Assembly: GCA_964200185.2 (NCBI GenBank)
Contig: CAXNAD020000018.1
Coordinates: forward strand, 1-47,044
DNA from: Choristocarpus tenellus KU-1152
Lineage: Eukaryota > Phaeophyceae
Length of the DNA: 47,044 bases
Direction: 5' to 3'
A model generated the notes under the pieces. It was not told the origin of the DNA. It ran no database searches and was given only the letters and a program-made list of their open reading frames with translations. Every line of letters begins with the position of its first letter. Positions within the stretch are counted from its first letter, which is position 1. A program made the position numbers and the translations under genes. This document shows positions 24,301 to 33,900 of the stretch, one piece after another.

Positions 24301-24875
24301 AGTCAAAGTATCTTAGAGGGAAGAGCTGCGTCCGTTTGGGGCCCAAAATCCAATGTTACTATTTTGATGTAATTTTGGCTATCGTGTTTGTTAGAAAGTG
24401 TCAATATCCTTGTTCCGGGCACACGTTTTTATAGTTTTATACATGAAACCTACTCCAAAACGTATACATTTTACCTGTTCCGAAACATTTTGGAATAGGA
24501 AAATGTCCTAAAAAAACCCGAGGGAAGCCAAGCCCCAAACAGACAAATAGGGCAAACTCGTACCCTTAAAAGATACTTTCACTCACATGAAGCTCTCTGT
24601 AGAAGTTAATTTCATTCTCTTTGATTAAGTCACATGTTGCACAAACTCACCTATCCTCAATTGTCCCCTGTGCTCTGCTTGGTCTACTGTAGCAATCTAT
24701 CCTCTATAAAATGACTGCCTTGAGCAGCAGAACCTCAAAGCAGTGTAACATACACATACTTATGAGGGATGCACAATATGCCCACTGTGTCCATCATGTT
24801 TCCTGTACTGCAGGGGGTAGGGATGAAGATCAAGACGAGTTTGGAGATGCAGATGTCAGTGATCTCCTTGCGTAA
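6303..24875 (+). CDS. IFT88: Intraflagellar transport protein 88 (IFT-B, TPR protein)
   Basis: Twenty exons give 817 codons plus TAA, close to the roughly 820-830 residues of vertebrate IFT88. Exons: 6303-6382, 6642-6819, 7187-7372, 8950-9030, 14766-14897, 15240-15332, 16074-16121, 16682-16762, 18208-18351, 18619-18743, 19584-19752, 19998-20088, 20237-20388, 20800-20946, 21542-21690, 21889-22012, 22361-22469, 23354-23472, 23761-23944, 24814-24875. Splice phase is continuous throughout. The product is a scaffold of the IFT-B complex, needed to build and maintain cilia. Diagnostic segments are DDDLYEDFNY near the N-terminus, RPMTS and AFDPLNQGRGPAP (~98-125), KNYRMALDQ (~258-266), TAAKLIAPV (~387-395), SYADLAIRHDRYN (~477-489), ALVNKGN, NLGLVNLHLG, LDVISWLG, KAIHFFERAAQIQP, VKWRLMVSSCYRR, YPENLECLRYLV, and the acidic tail DEFGDADVSDLLA. 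TPR units fill about 205-735. Exon 10 (342-383) is a divergent acidic linker. The least certain points are the exon 2 start (6642 or 6651), the possibility of a missed small exon in intron 1, and the exon 18 donor. Confidence 0.96.
7373..7374 (+). promoter_or_regulatory. Non-canonical GC 5' splice site, IFT88 intron 3
   Basis: Exon 3 must end after GAGAGGCAG because the reading frame hits a stop 12 bases into the intron and the next conserved exon (8950, starting VHRLIEES) is phase 0. The intron begins GCTAGT, a match to the GC-AG class consensus (AG|GCAAGT), and no GT in the neighbourhood keeps the frame. The acceptor at 8948-8949 is normal. Confidence 0.8.
7905..8152. mobile_element. MITE family 2, copy A (IFT88 intron 3)
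   Basis: This non-coding element is about 250 bp long. Its ends are imperfect inverted repeats: left AAGCCAAACTAAATAAGAGG, right CCTCTCCTTTACTTTGACTC. The centre shares GTTTGACTTGAGA, TGTTGATTTCT and TTGCACAT with copies near 19247 and, more weakly, 28150. It contains no transposase frame. Confidence 0.75.
10697..10759. repeat. Short inverted repeat, IFT88 intron 4
   Basis: The arm TTTGTAGGACTGG (about 10705-10717) pairs with CCAGTCCTACAA (10741-10752), and outer bases ATACC/GGTAT add partial pairing. The loop is about 23 bp. It may be a folded remnant of a transposon end or a chance hairpin. It lies about 25 bp to the left of MITE family 1 copy 2. Confidence 0.6.
10783..11106. mobile_element. 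MITE family 1, copy 2 (IFT88 intron 4)
   Basis: This is a diverged copy, about 320 bp. The ends are CCCAAAGCATTTGAGAGGGT on the left and ACCCTCTGAAAAGCTTTGAA on the right. The interior carries the family strings AATCCAATGTTGCGATTTTG, GTGTCAATATCCTTG and AAGCCAAGCCC. It is longer than the other copies because a segment around CATAGTCATGTACATTGTACC/CATAGTCATTTATATGTAC is duplicated. It is non-coding. Confidence 0.8.
11246..11294. mobile_element. 31-bp perfect-stem hairpin between 9-bp direct repeats (IFT88 intron 4)
   Basis: An 11-bp perfect stem, CGGTGGGACAG (11255-11265) and CTGTCCCACCG (11275-11285), encloses a 9-base loop. TTGTTTATA occurs immediately on both sides (11246-11254 and 11286-11294). 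This layout matches a minute inverted-repeat insertion with a 9-bp target-site duplication, the length typical of Mutator-like transposition. No larger relative is visible in the window, so the transposon reading is an inference. Confidence 0.6.
12734..12780 (+). repeat. 7-bp TCTCATG microsatellite
   Basis: Six to seven uninterrupted copies of TCTCATG lie within IFT88 intron 4. Confidence 0.9.
13130..13226. mobile_element. MITE family 2, truncated copy D
   Basis: Only the right part of the family is recognisable: TTGATTTCTCTATTGTTTG, then TTTCAACTGAGTTCAG, and the terminal CTCGTTTACTTTGACTC. Upstream sequence does not continue the match, so this is a truncated or heavily decayed copy. Confidence 0.55.
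15201..15239 (+). repeat. GATGTAATG tandem repeat forming the exon 6 acceptor
   Basis: Repeats of GATGTAATG/GTGTAATG run without interruption into the IFT88 exon 6 acceptor (AATGATAG|GCC). The acceptor therefore lacks a normal pyrimidine tract. The exon itself is certain because it encodes GRLRANMGNVYY in frame with both neighbours. Confidence 0.75.
16123..16366 (+). repeat. 14-bp minisatellite starting at the IFT88 exon 7 donor
   Basis: About 17 copies of TGTGTATTAACTTT (with an ACTGTG variant) begin directly at the 5' splice site of intron 7, the first intronic base being part of the first unit. Each unit repeats a GTGTGT-like string that resembles the true donor (CAG|GTGTGTATT). Confidence 0.92.
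16763..17150 (+). repeat. 9-bp minisatellite starting at the IFT88 exon 8 donor
   Basis: About 41 copies of TTGATAACA/TTGATGACA (two are TTGGTGACA) start at the first base of intron 8. TTGATAACA dominates the 5' part and TTGATGACA the 3' part. After the array a short copy of the exon-intron border appears again (AATTCCAGGTTGATGACA, near 17135-17152). Because 9 is a multiple of 3 and the unit lacks stops in this frame, the exon 8 frame continues through the array as Asp-(Asn/Asp)-Ile repeats to a stop at 17222-17224. The open frames seen here in other phases and on the minus strand (Ser-Met repeats) have the same cause. Confidence 0.95.
17718..18176. mobile_element. Long inverted repeat (foldback element) in IFT88 intron 8
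   Basis: Arms of about 195 bp (17718-17912 and ~17980-18176) are inverted copies with a spacer of about 70 bp. The outer ends are CCTGAACA and TGTTCAGG. The best-conserved core (for example GAGACGTTATGGCTGATTAA and TTTGCTGATTTGGCTAAATC on the right arm) differs at only a few bases over some 95 bp. Both arms can be read as a similar short peptide (LVETLWLINHHFHPFLVGF), but this follows from DNA identity and there is no other sign of coding. The right end is 31 bp from the exon 9 start. Confidence 0.85.
19119..19162 (+). repeat. CA-rich microsatellite
   Basis: ACACACAT-type dinucleotide tract in IFT88 intron 10. Confidence 0.85.
19247..19526. mobile_element. MITE family 2, copy B (IFT88 intron 10)
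   Basis: This copy is about 280 bp and has the clearest ends of the family: left CCAAAGTAAATGAGAG, right CCCTCATTTACTTTGACTC. Internal matches to copies A and C include GTTTGACTTGAGA and GTTGATTTCT. The right end is 58 bp upstream of IFT88 exon 11. It is non-coding. Confidence 0.8.
20470..20660 (+). repeat. Two adjacent AT-rich minisatellites, IFT88 intron 13
   Basis: The first array (20470-20528) repeats TATACTATGATAA about four times. The second (20574-20660) repeats the 14-bp TTAATATACTAATG about six times. The two units are unrelated in sequence, although both contain TATACTA. Confidence 0.85.
22062..22116 (+). repeat. 17-bp tandem repeat, IFT88 intron 16
   Basis: CCATCCATTGTAGTA recurs about three times with a period of 17 bp shortly downstream of the exon 16 donor. 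Confidence 0.8.
24300..24585. mobile_element. MITE family 1, copy 3 (IFT88 intron 19)
   Basis: Ends AGTCAAAGTATCTTAGAGGG and TACCCTTAAAAGATACTTTC followed by ACTCA. The interior strongly matches copies 1 and 4 (GGCTATCGTGTTTGTTAG, GTGTCAATATCCTTG, AAGCCAAGCCCCAAA). It is non-coding and lies between the last two IFT88 exons. Confidence 0.88.
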
Positions 24876-25758
24876 CATGCAAACAGGAGGTTGACTAACA
24901 TCACCGCAGCCATCATTGGGTGTCTTCGCAAGGGCAGGCAGGGTAGCTTCACCTCCTACAGTAGTCGAACTATGCAGATTATGTCTTCATTGTGGTTGAG
25001 ATCTCACTGGGAAGAGATGAACATTTGACACTCCTGATATCTCACTGGTCAACGTAAATAACAAGAACTATGTTATTTCTCTATGGGATAGAATTACTTT
25101 TTACTCTGTCTTCAGCTTTTTTACCTCTAGCTTAAAAAAAATAGCAATGCTTTACTATTGTTAATATTGTTCCTATTCATATATTGTATTATCACTGTTA
25201 TAATCCAATTAGTAGCTAATGCTTAATGCTACAAGCAGAACAGCACATACCGCAGTACAATTTAGATTTTTTTAATCCAGTGGAGTATATAGTGCTCAGT
25301 GTATGATGTGACTTCAACTATGTTGAGTGTGATAAAATGTACATATTCTTGTTCTTGCCAAACTTGCTGACCTGTGGCAATCCTGCATTTCATGTGTTTG
25401 ACCTATAACCCTTGTGAGAGGTGTGAATGTGGGCAAGACTAAAGTTTAAATCCAAAATGTAGCAGTGACTTGGCTTTTTTTTTTCCACCTAGAAACATAA
25501 AAAGTAGAAACAAGCACAAAACAAGTAGAAAACAAGTAGAAAACAAGTGCGCTAACCTTCAAACAAATGCATCAAACAAAAAATGTGTGAAAGAGCACTT
25601 TCAACACGGCTACATTTTATGTAAGGTAACACAGTTGGATGATGGGAGCGATCCGAAAAAATAACTGTGACAGCTCAATATTGGAGATTGCTCTATCGCC
25701 TTGAGAATATCAAAAGAAATTTGTAGAATTTCCTGTGTCATGTTGCGTTTACATTTAG
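24876..25758. other. IFT88 3' region and unassigned interval
   Basis: No clean AATAAA signal stands out just after the IFT88 stop. A possible exon at 25495-25627 has a long pyrimidine tract (TTTTTTTTCCACCTAG) and a strong donor (TGTAAG|GTAACA). However, its product is Lys/Asn-rich and partly built from the simple repeat AACAAGTAGAA (25497-25551), so I leave it uncalled. Confidence 0.4.
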
Positions 25759-26645
25759 TTTCATCATTTGGAACAAGAAACCGACATATTGTATCTCAAG
25801 AATGCCACATGAGGTGGGATCAAGTTCATACCAGAAAAGTGATGAGTGACATTGGTATGTCCCACTTTGATAGGTCCCAGAAAGCTCTGACCTGGGCAGA
25901 GGCACCATCAGCTCTTTAAATTAGGATATCTATTGACACAATAGTATGAAGTCCTTTCAAGTGAAGCTCTAAATGATTATGCCACCTCTTGGCACTACGT
26001 TGCCTCAGGTGCATTGGAGGTGAGAGCACCTCAGTCTTCATAGGATCCTCTCTCCTGTCAGGGTAACCAAACCGATACAGAGAATTACACTAGGTCCATC
26101 ATATGTAGAATTTCTTGTAATCACACAGGGCCGCAGTTGTTGGCAAATTTGAAGTTCACTTATCTTCTGAGCAGTGCATTGATCGATGGAGAGAAAGTCT
26201 CTATATAGCTGATGTCAGGTACACTGTTCTTGTCTTTTTGTGTATTGTCAAGTAGAGACATACTATACTATAATAATATAATACTATAATACTATAATAG
26301 CACAGAATAAGAAAAAAAATCAGTTGCATGATTGTGGTGCTATACTTGCATGCATACACACTGGTGGCTTGCCCGTTGAGTAGTTGTTACTGACACTGGA
26401 CAGAAGCAGAGAAACAAGGGGATTGCAGGAAAACCCCCTCACATATACGCATATATATATACATATACTGAATGCGTTCACCAAAGTGGACAAGCAATGC
26501 GTCCAAGCAATCGTCCAGTGTTGTACTTCCTTGGTATAGAGTGTAAGAGGTCATTGTTTATTTTTTCAGTAGAATCTATCTCCTTTTCTCCCATGAACAA
26601 CCCATCGAATCTGGGTCTGCAGTTATTGATGTACTAAAATTGTAG
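25759..26645 (+). CDS. 3' exons of an unrecognised plus-strand gene
   Basis: Three phase-compatible exons: 25759-25813 (acceptor ACATTTAG, donor GAG|GTGGGA), 26129-26218 (acceptor ATCACACAG, donor CAG|GTACAC) and terminal 26570-26645 (acceptor TTTTTTCAG, stop TAG). The last two are the most convincing. Together they read AAVVGKFEVHLSSEQCIDR, WRESLYIADV, RIYLLFSHEQPIESGSAV, IDVLKL, a mixed alpha/beta-like composition typical of a folded domain. The first exon (IVSQECHMR) is less certain, and the start of the gene was not found. I do not recognise the family. It follows IFT88 on the same strand. Confidence 0.5.
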
Positions 26646-28149
26646 AGATTCATTGCCATTAAAAAACCTGGATACTCCTAGTTGTTGTGTAGCTATCAAT
26701 AGAATTTCCTCTCAGGGATACACCTAACTTTGGTAACATAGATTGGACTGGTACATGGGAGTATGGTCTAAGCCCAGTCGGGAAGGGTAAAAAGTATTAC
26801 CAGCTCTTGTACTCCGCCTAGTGCATACAGGTGTATGTGTGTACACAATCTATGGAGTGTTACATTGTATGCTCTAACCGTCACACTTACAAAGTGATGC
26901 CTGGATATGAATCCCAATCACAGCAAGAACTTTTTGTCAGGAAAGTGTGTTTTGACTGTACCCATGATCTACTAATCATTGTGCTGCTGACCTGATTCCA
27001 ATGTGGGAGAAGCAAGACTTGAACTTTGGTAGTGGGAGAGGTACCTTGAGGTCATGTGTAGGGTTTTCTTGACTAAATGTCTTGACTAAATTGAAACCGA
27101 AGACAGTACAGTTAAAAAAACCCAACTCATGAGTAGTACTTGAATGTATGCACACGGTGTATAGTATATATACTTCGGAATGAAATACTTCATAGCATAC
27201 GGCCGTGTGCATTGTATTTGTTGAGGTGAACATTTTGTGAAAAAGGATGGTATAGTGGGATATTCATTGAACAAAGGATATACTACTGTTGAATCTAAAA
27301 TGAAGTGTTCTGAAGTGGAAGACTGGGGAGGTACAACTCGTGTTCACCAGTAGGGGTGGGAATGACTGTGTCCTACCTTGAACCTCCTAACCGAACCCAC
27401 ACAATAAGCTAGTTAGTACCTTCAACAAACTTCTACTTCATCAGTTGTATGTTGCATAGGGAGGCTTGAATTGCGGGAGCTATCTTGGTTCCGAGTTGAG
27501 ACAATGGTGCTGCGGCTGTCTGCATGGAACTCTGTATGAGTTTGGGACAGATATACTTGATATGCTTCATCAACTGGTTGTGGATTCGTGAAGATTAGGT
27601 TGACCCCAAGCCCTATATCTGACCACATTCCACCACAGCTGAAAGTCACAAACATAAAACAAGTACCAAATACAGCGCCCCCTGATGCAAGGACCCCTCG
27701 TGCTTTTTCAGGCTTACACCTATCAGGCTTACACGTATCATGTCTACCTAAGACAAAGAGCGAGAACCCACAAAAAATACTGTTTAAACCCTAACCCTAA
27801 TATTGGACTACTTTGGCGAAAGCCCCAACCTTGCCCTAACCCTAACATAGCACTCCTTCGAGTTCATCCCCCCCTTCCTCCTCCTCAACTTAAGTGGACC
27901 CCTGACCCCAGTCCCAAATCCTTGAAGTCGTGGGTTGATGTTACTGTGATATTGGATAAAATCCAAGGTTGGTTGGTGTAAATAGCATTTGAGATATTAT
28001 TTTTAGGAGGAAGAACTTGACCTTGTAAAAGAGAGTTGCAATGTTGATTTTTCATGTTCATATTATAATGTTACAAGATTGCAGTTTTCATGTGCTCTTA
28101 GTGTTGCGCGTTTCTCCAGTACTATGTGTATTGCCAATGTTGCATGTGA

Positions 28150-28405
28150 AGAGAGGAAGAGAGCCAACGTATGATATGTACCCAGGTTTTGGTTGTCTAG
28201 CAATTTTGCAGTTTACCCATATTTTTATTATTTATATGGATGAAGTGCTGAGTTTGACTTGAGAGGGTTGATTACTCTATTGCTCGAAATTTTTGACAAG
28301 ATTCAGAGAAGTTTCAACACACATTTCTAAAAAAATCCGAATCTGTTCATGCATGTCAGAATCCTTCAAACGCAACTCTGGGCATCTCTCGTTTATTTTG
28401 GCTCA
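28150..28405. mobile_element. MITE family 2, copy C (degenerate)
   Basis: The right end (CTCTCGTTTATTTTGGCTC) and centre (GAGTTTGACTTGAGAGGGTTG, GATGAAGTGC) match copy B. The left terminal repeat is poorly preserved. Confidence 0.6.
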
Positions 28406-28638
28406 GAGTGGACCATGTACTGTGTCTTGCACTATGTCTTGCCTATGCTGCATACATATTTCTTGGCATTTTATTGGAATCTGATTATCATTTTTTCAGA
28501 GTAGCCTTTCATTTTCTAGGGTTTGGGGTGTATTTGATATTGTGCTGCATACACCAGCACCAATGAGTCACCCTAATGATTAGCCACCCTAACCCTATGT
28601 AGCAAAAACTGCAATGGTAGTTTGTTGACAATCTGCAC

Positions 28639-28702
28639 TTGCGATGTATCTCTATGTGTATCTCTATGTGTATCTCTGTGTGTATCTCTATGTGTATCTC
28701 TA
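28639..28702 (+). repeat. 12-bp TGTATCTCTATG tandem repeat
   Basis: About five copies of TGTATCTCTATG. They generate an artefactual minus-strand Glu-Ile-His repeat frame. Confidence 0.85.
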
Positions 28703-29600
28703 TTTTCACTACAAAATCAGTAGGTGTTGAAGGTGCAATGAAATCAATTGACGCATAAAAACAAAAGTCTTTGTCTAGTCTCGGCTTGATTTCTCTTATG
28801 CCAGCAGGACCAGGTTTTCCACCCTATATGGTAAAGGCAATGATATTTTCAAAAGCTGCAGTTATTGATCTCTATTTCATGTTTGGGGGGAAACAGATAT
28901 CTTTCAACCTCTGCTAATGTCACAACACTGCATTATTCATTAGTCCCTGCTGTGCATGATACAGAAAGGTTGTTTGAATATCACTTTGTGGGAGTATGTT
29001 GAGTGTGTGTGTGTAGAGAGGGAATGGGTGCTAAGACAAACTTCAATACAACATGGGCAATGTGCTACACAGATTAAACATTCACTTTTAAATACGATAA
29101 ATGCAGAGGCCCTGGAGGAAATATCATTGAGAGGAGAGAAATAAATACCAATTTATGTATGATATTATTATATTACATGCAAAAATATTAATATTAGTAT
29201 GATACAATGTTTCAAATTGTGTTATTGCAGGTCTGTGATACACATGGACTAGGAAGAGTGCCCAAACACCTTCCCAGAAGTTCCATAAAACTCATTATTC
29301 TACTATCTATGTATGTTCCTATTCCTTATACTTGTAAATGACATACCATACTGCATTTGTTCTTCAGCAACCAAGTGTGTTGTCTGCCTTTGGTCCATTG
29401 AATGACTAGCAGCTGTAGTGTCTGCATCAAACCAAATCACTACTTACATGCTAAAATCTCATGCTCTTGTGAAGCACAATGAAGAGACGCTGTGTAGAGA
29501 GTATTGTCCCTGCTACAATCCAACACATATACGCTTCAGCACAATCAATACATCAATCAGATTTGATCTAGATCACCGAAGTCCTGCAGGGCTCTTGTAG

Positions 29601-30949
29601 CCTCCCTGTTGAGGCAAGCACACTCATGAAGGATATCTGTGGTGGAAGGATTGCAGCAGGCAAGGGAGTATCTACAAGATCTTGACATGGGGAAATTGCA
29701 CCTATCTGTTGGATATGGTTGGATAGGGAAACATATGTATCACAGTAGTTGGTATGGTCTACAGGTGGGTGACAAAATTAGGATCAGAGTGAGACATTCA
29801 ACGTGAGTATACAAGTATAAAAAACTATTTTATTATGCCTTTGTACAAACCATGAATTGAAGTGCAGCTTTCTACCATGCGAGTCATGGCCTAAAGCTGT
29901 TTTGTCCCAAGATAGAAAGGACAGCAATCAACCTCAGAATTGCTAGTAGTACTGTGTCACAAGGACGTGTATGTCTTTCAAGGTACAAGGAACATACTTT
30001 TTTTCCAGTCCTCAGATTGATGAAGAAAAATAAATGCATTGCATGATTGGTGGAAAGAGGAAGCTTATTTGTGATATGATTGATATGATTGATGTAGCTT
30101 GGACTAGAGGGAATTCACACCTCGAAGAGTCCCAGCTTCCCCTCCCAAGGAGTGGTCCACCACCGAACAAACTGGCTCGAGACTCCAATCAAAACCTAGC
30201 GAGTGAGATGTGAAAGCAATAAAAGTCTTACATAACACATCTTTTCACACACTACACAGAGGTTACACAGAGGTTACTACACTCAACTGCATAGAGGTTA
30301 CTGCACTCAACTACAGAGCAGTATGTGATATCGCTAGACTCAGCCCTCAGAAGCATAAGGTACTTTTGATCATTTTGACTTATGTACATTCTTTCACAGG
30401 CAGATAGAGTTATGGATATCTTGAATAATATATTACATTTTCTGCAAAATATCAAATAATGGCTTGTAGAACTCCACACCAAGGATGGCATTTCTAGACA
30501 TGAAGAAATATGAAATGGAAACAGAGGATGTGCTTCAGTTCAATAGTCTACCTAGTTTCTAAGCTAAACACTGAATATTGGTTTCATTCCTTCCTAGACT
30601 TGATAGCTTCAAAGCAATAGGTCTGAGCTGGTTCAGATTGCAGCCAATCCCTAAATGAAAGATTAATTGCTGAGCAATTGATAATTCTGAGTCTTCAATC
30701 CAGAACTAACAAGACATGTAGCCAGACCTTCACACCAATTCTGTAGAGGGGGAGACTTCAGTGCCTCCTGATCTGGCGCAAGATTATCCAGCATTGCCTC
30801 TGCCATGCACTGAGGACACCAGGATACGAAAGTCAGATCCATGGATTTCCAGGTCTGAATTTACTTTGCAACACATGGCACACTACAGAAGCTTTCCAGA
30901 CAAAGCTGTAGATGTGCTCTGGCAGGAGATTGAGGTGGGCAACTCATGA
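29601..30949 (+). CDS. 3' exons of an unrecognised plus-strand gene
   Basis: Exons with matching phase: 29897-29982 (LFCPKIERTAINLRIAS; TVSQGRVCLS), 30108-30202 (ESQLPLPRSGPPPNKLAR, a proline-rich linker) and 30762-30949 (DLAQDYPALPLPCTEDTR; SRSEFTLQHMAHYRSFPDKA; VDVLWQEIE) ending at TGA. An upstream exon is either 29601-29667 or 29632-29764; both end in phase 0. The last exon passes a usable donor (GAG|GTGGGC at 30934/30935) just before the stop, so the gene might continue. An AATAAA lies near 31187, which favours ending here. The family is unrecognised. The stop abuts the stop of the convergent leucine-rich-repeat gene. Confidence 0.45.
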
Positions 30950-33900
30950 AGGGCTACATAACAAGGATGCAAATGCAGACTTGTGCAAAAGGGCACAGAG
31001 ATTAAGATTAGAGCGATTAAGATTCTTCAGAATGTACCTCACCTTTCTGAGATTCAAGCTTTCCTCATCTAGTACTTCAAGCTGAGGCAGGTAACGTGTG
31101 ACAATAGTGTGGTATGACGGATGCTCACATGCTGACATACCATGGTGTTGTCACAATAAGGGGGCGGGTATTTGCTGTTGGATTAACAATAAAAGAAGGT
31201 ATACCTTATGTTATTGATAATTGCAGGAACCAGCGCAAAACATTAGGGACAGACATTATAGCATATTAGTAACAGAGTGACAGCTAGAGAAATGGAGATG
31301 GCCTTCAACAAGGGTGATGAACCCTGCTGGTCAATCATATTAATCATGTCATTCTCTTCTATATTCTCCAGCACCTGGGTTCTTGTCATTGCCTTTGTAG
31401 TCTTGGAGGAATAGATGCCTTAGGCTTGGAAGCTGCTTGGCCCCAAGAAGCAAACCGCCAAGCATGAGGGATGGTTGGGTCATTGTCTACTGTCACTAAC
31501 AAGGTGGTAATTTTTTTTTGCTACAAGCAACAGTCACAGTCCGACAAAGTGATTGAAAACACAAACTACCTTTATTTATCACTTCAAAAAATCCAAGTAA
31601 AGTGTTCAGGCATTTTCGTGATATTTCATACTACCTCCATGCCATAAGTCTCTTCTGCGTTGTCCATAACTTTAGAAGATGATGAAATCCATTTCTGAAA
31701 GAAGATTTGGAATCCTCAGCGAATTTCTGGTTAGGCTAAGCTCCTTTTACGACTATTACTCCCCATCCATCACAACTTTATCAGTCACAGAAAAAGCCTC
31801 CATGTCTACCTTCGGCATGTTTTCAAACTCACCAGACAACTGCTTCTTCCTTACCTCTGTATAATCCACACTGAAGTCATTCCCCCTTTGTACCTAAGTA
31901 CTCGATTGTACACCACAAAAAGGATATGCCAAGTCCTCTCAAGTGTAGTTTCATCATACTCCTCATACTATTTCTTAATTACCTTCACCATCTCCTCAAC
32001 AGACCCAAACCGCTCCCCCATCACCCGGCATTTCAAAGACCTGAAGAAGCACAGGTCAATGATATTGAGGTCAGGGGAGTTAGATGCACAAGGCTAATCT
32101 AATCGACCACCCCTCAGTCTTCCCTGCCTCTGACAAGATTTCCGAGTTGCCCTTGCCCATGCGGGTGGGGGGCACCGTCTAGCTGAATGACAACATTCTT
32201 CCTCTGCAACCAAGGCATCTTGGTCTTGATTGCAGGCAGTAACTCCTCCGTGTACCACTTCCTGTATATCAAATGGTCTAAAGTACAGTCCTGCTCATAC
32301 ACATCCCCCCTTTTATGGTTCTTGCTTGTCCTGTCTGCCGTTATTGGCGCGCGCACACGCTTTTTCCATGAAAGCTGTGAGCCGAATCTGGGCGGGTGTT
32401 GACTGCAATGATCATGTTTTTGGGGATATGACTCTTGTGCTGCACAGTAGGGGACCCTAGAAAGTCGCTATCATCCAGATGTGGAGATACCCTAACCCTT
32501 TCCCCATCAGCCATAACTTAAAACCAGGTTTCAGTCACATGAATCGTATTCGCCATGGAGGTGTACACACCATGATTCTGGTCCACTTGATCGCAAACAA
32601 AGTCCATTCTCCATACCTTTTGCCATAGTTCAAGCTTGGGTTTGATCCAGGGGTGATTGGGCATGGCCCCGATATCATCCAACTACCTGTTTATGGTGCT
32701 TGTGCTATAATTCAGCCCCTTGGCGACCATCTTCATTGTCACCTGACGCACTGTGAATGAACGATTATCGGAGTTGATACTATGTATTGCGGCCATCTTG
32801 GTCGGTGTGAGTTCCGAAGGTCGCCCACTACGTTCCGCCACCCCTAGGTCAAGCGTCTGGTCACGTTCCAGCCGATCGATAACGTCCTCCCAGAGCCCTC
32901 ACATGTTACGCTTGGACACTCCAAACTCCGCTGCGAGGGTCGGCCAATGTGTCGCTGCAGTTTATGCTCACCATGGACTATGGCAAGGGTGTGCCTCACT
33001 GCAAGGGCAACCTGGTATTCAGGGACACTTGGGCACCCTTCCTACGCGGGGGGGTTGATGGGGTTGCCATGCCGACGTTCTGACCCTTGACGTACCCAGT
33101 TCTGGCCTGAAAATCACCCCAAAAGATCCCTACGTTGATGGCTTGAAGCACCTTGAGTTTGTACCTGATGATCCTCGACCCCCACCCTTTTATGAAAGAT
33201 GAGATTGTCAACCCGATTTCATTCCGTAGGGTTATTGTCCGATTCAGTGCTGTTCTCGCTCGGCGATCCCACATGTTTCGCGGCACAAACTTATGACACA
33301 GAGGTAGTACATTCCAAATGTGCCATGTACATAGAACACATGAGTACATGTATCAAGTAACTTATGACGCAGAGGTAGTACATCCCAAATGTGCCATGTA
33401 CATAGAACACATGAGTACATGTATCAAGTGGTAGTGAGGACAACTGGAGGTGGTGACCGCACTGATGTAAGATATTGGTGCACCAGTTGCTTCCAGGAAA
33501 TAGTTCCTGTCTACTATTTGAAGAGACAAGAAATACATTGTTGTGACACGCAAACTACACTAAGACTTCTCCATACATTTGTTATTTTACCGTGTTCAAG
33601 AGTCAATGCACCTACCCGCGTGAGCATGGCCACATCGTCAACACTTGTAATCTGGTTTCCCTGTGGTTTGAATAGGGTGTTGTGGTTAGGGTTAGGGCTG
33701 TGACTTGTTGTACAATAGTTTCCCAACATGCAGTCATTCAAAGTGTTCTCAGTTAGTTTGAAGAAATCTGTTATACCATGCTTCACCTTTGTGATATCTG
33801 TTGCATTCATGCTGCTGCTTTTGTTAGTCAATGGGATTTTATAAAACTCTATGCCATTCCTCCACCGAGCCAGCCCCCCATCCTGGCTTAAAATTCTTGC

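Larger units (their letters stand above)
26646..29600. other. Unassigned interval with repeats
   Basis: No gene model could be built. A single possible plus-strand exon at 29232-29311 reads HGLGRVPKHLPRSSIKLI, which has the flavour of an extracellular leucine-rich-repeat cap, but nothing connects to it with confidence. The interval also holds CCCTAA motifs (27786-27801, 27833-27846, 28587-28596), a weak family 2 MITE copy and a 12-bp tandem repeat. Confidence 0.4.

Noticed and set aside
27685-27981. Proline-rich plus-strand frame of 98 codons
   Set aside because: Much of it translates CCCTAA-like repeats (PNPN), with no splice context or family resemblance.
32187-33058. Plus-strand frames of 70-100 codons
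   Set aside because: They are the antisense of the minus-strand transposase remnant.
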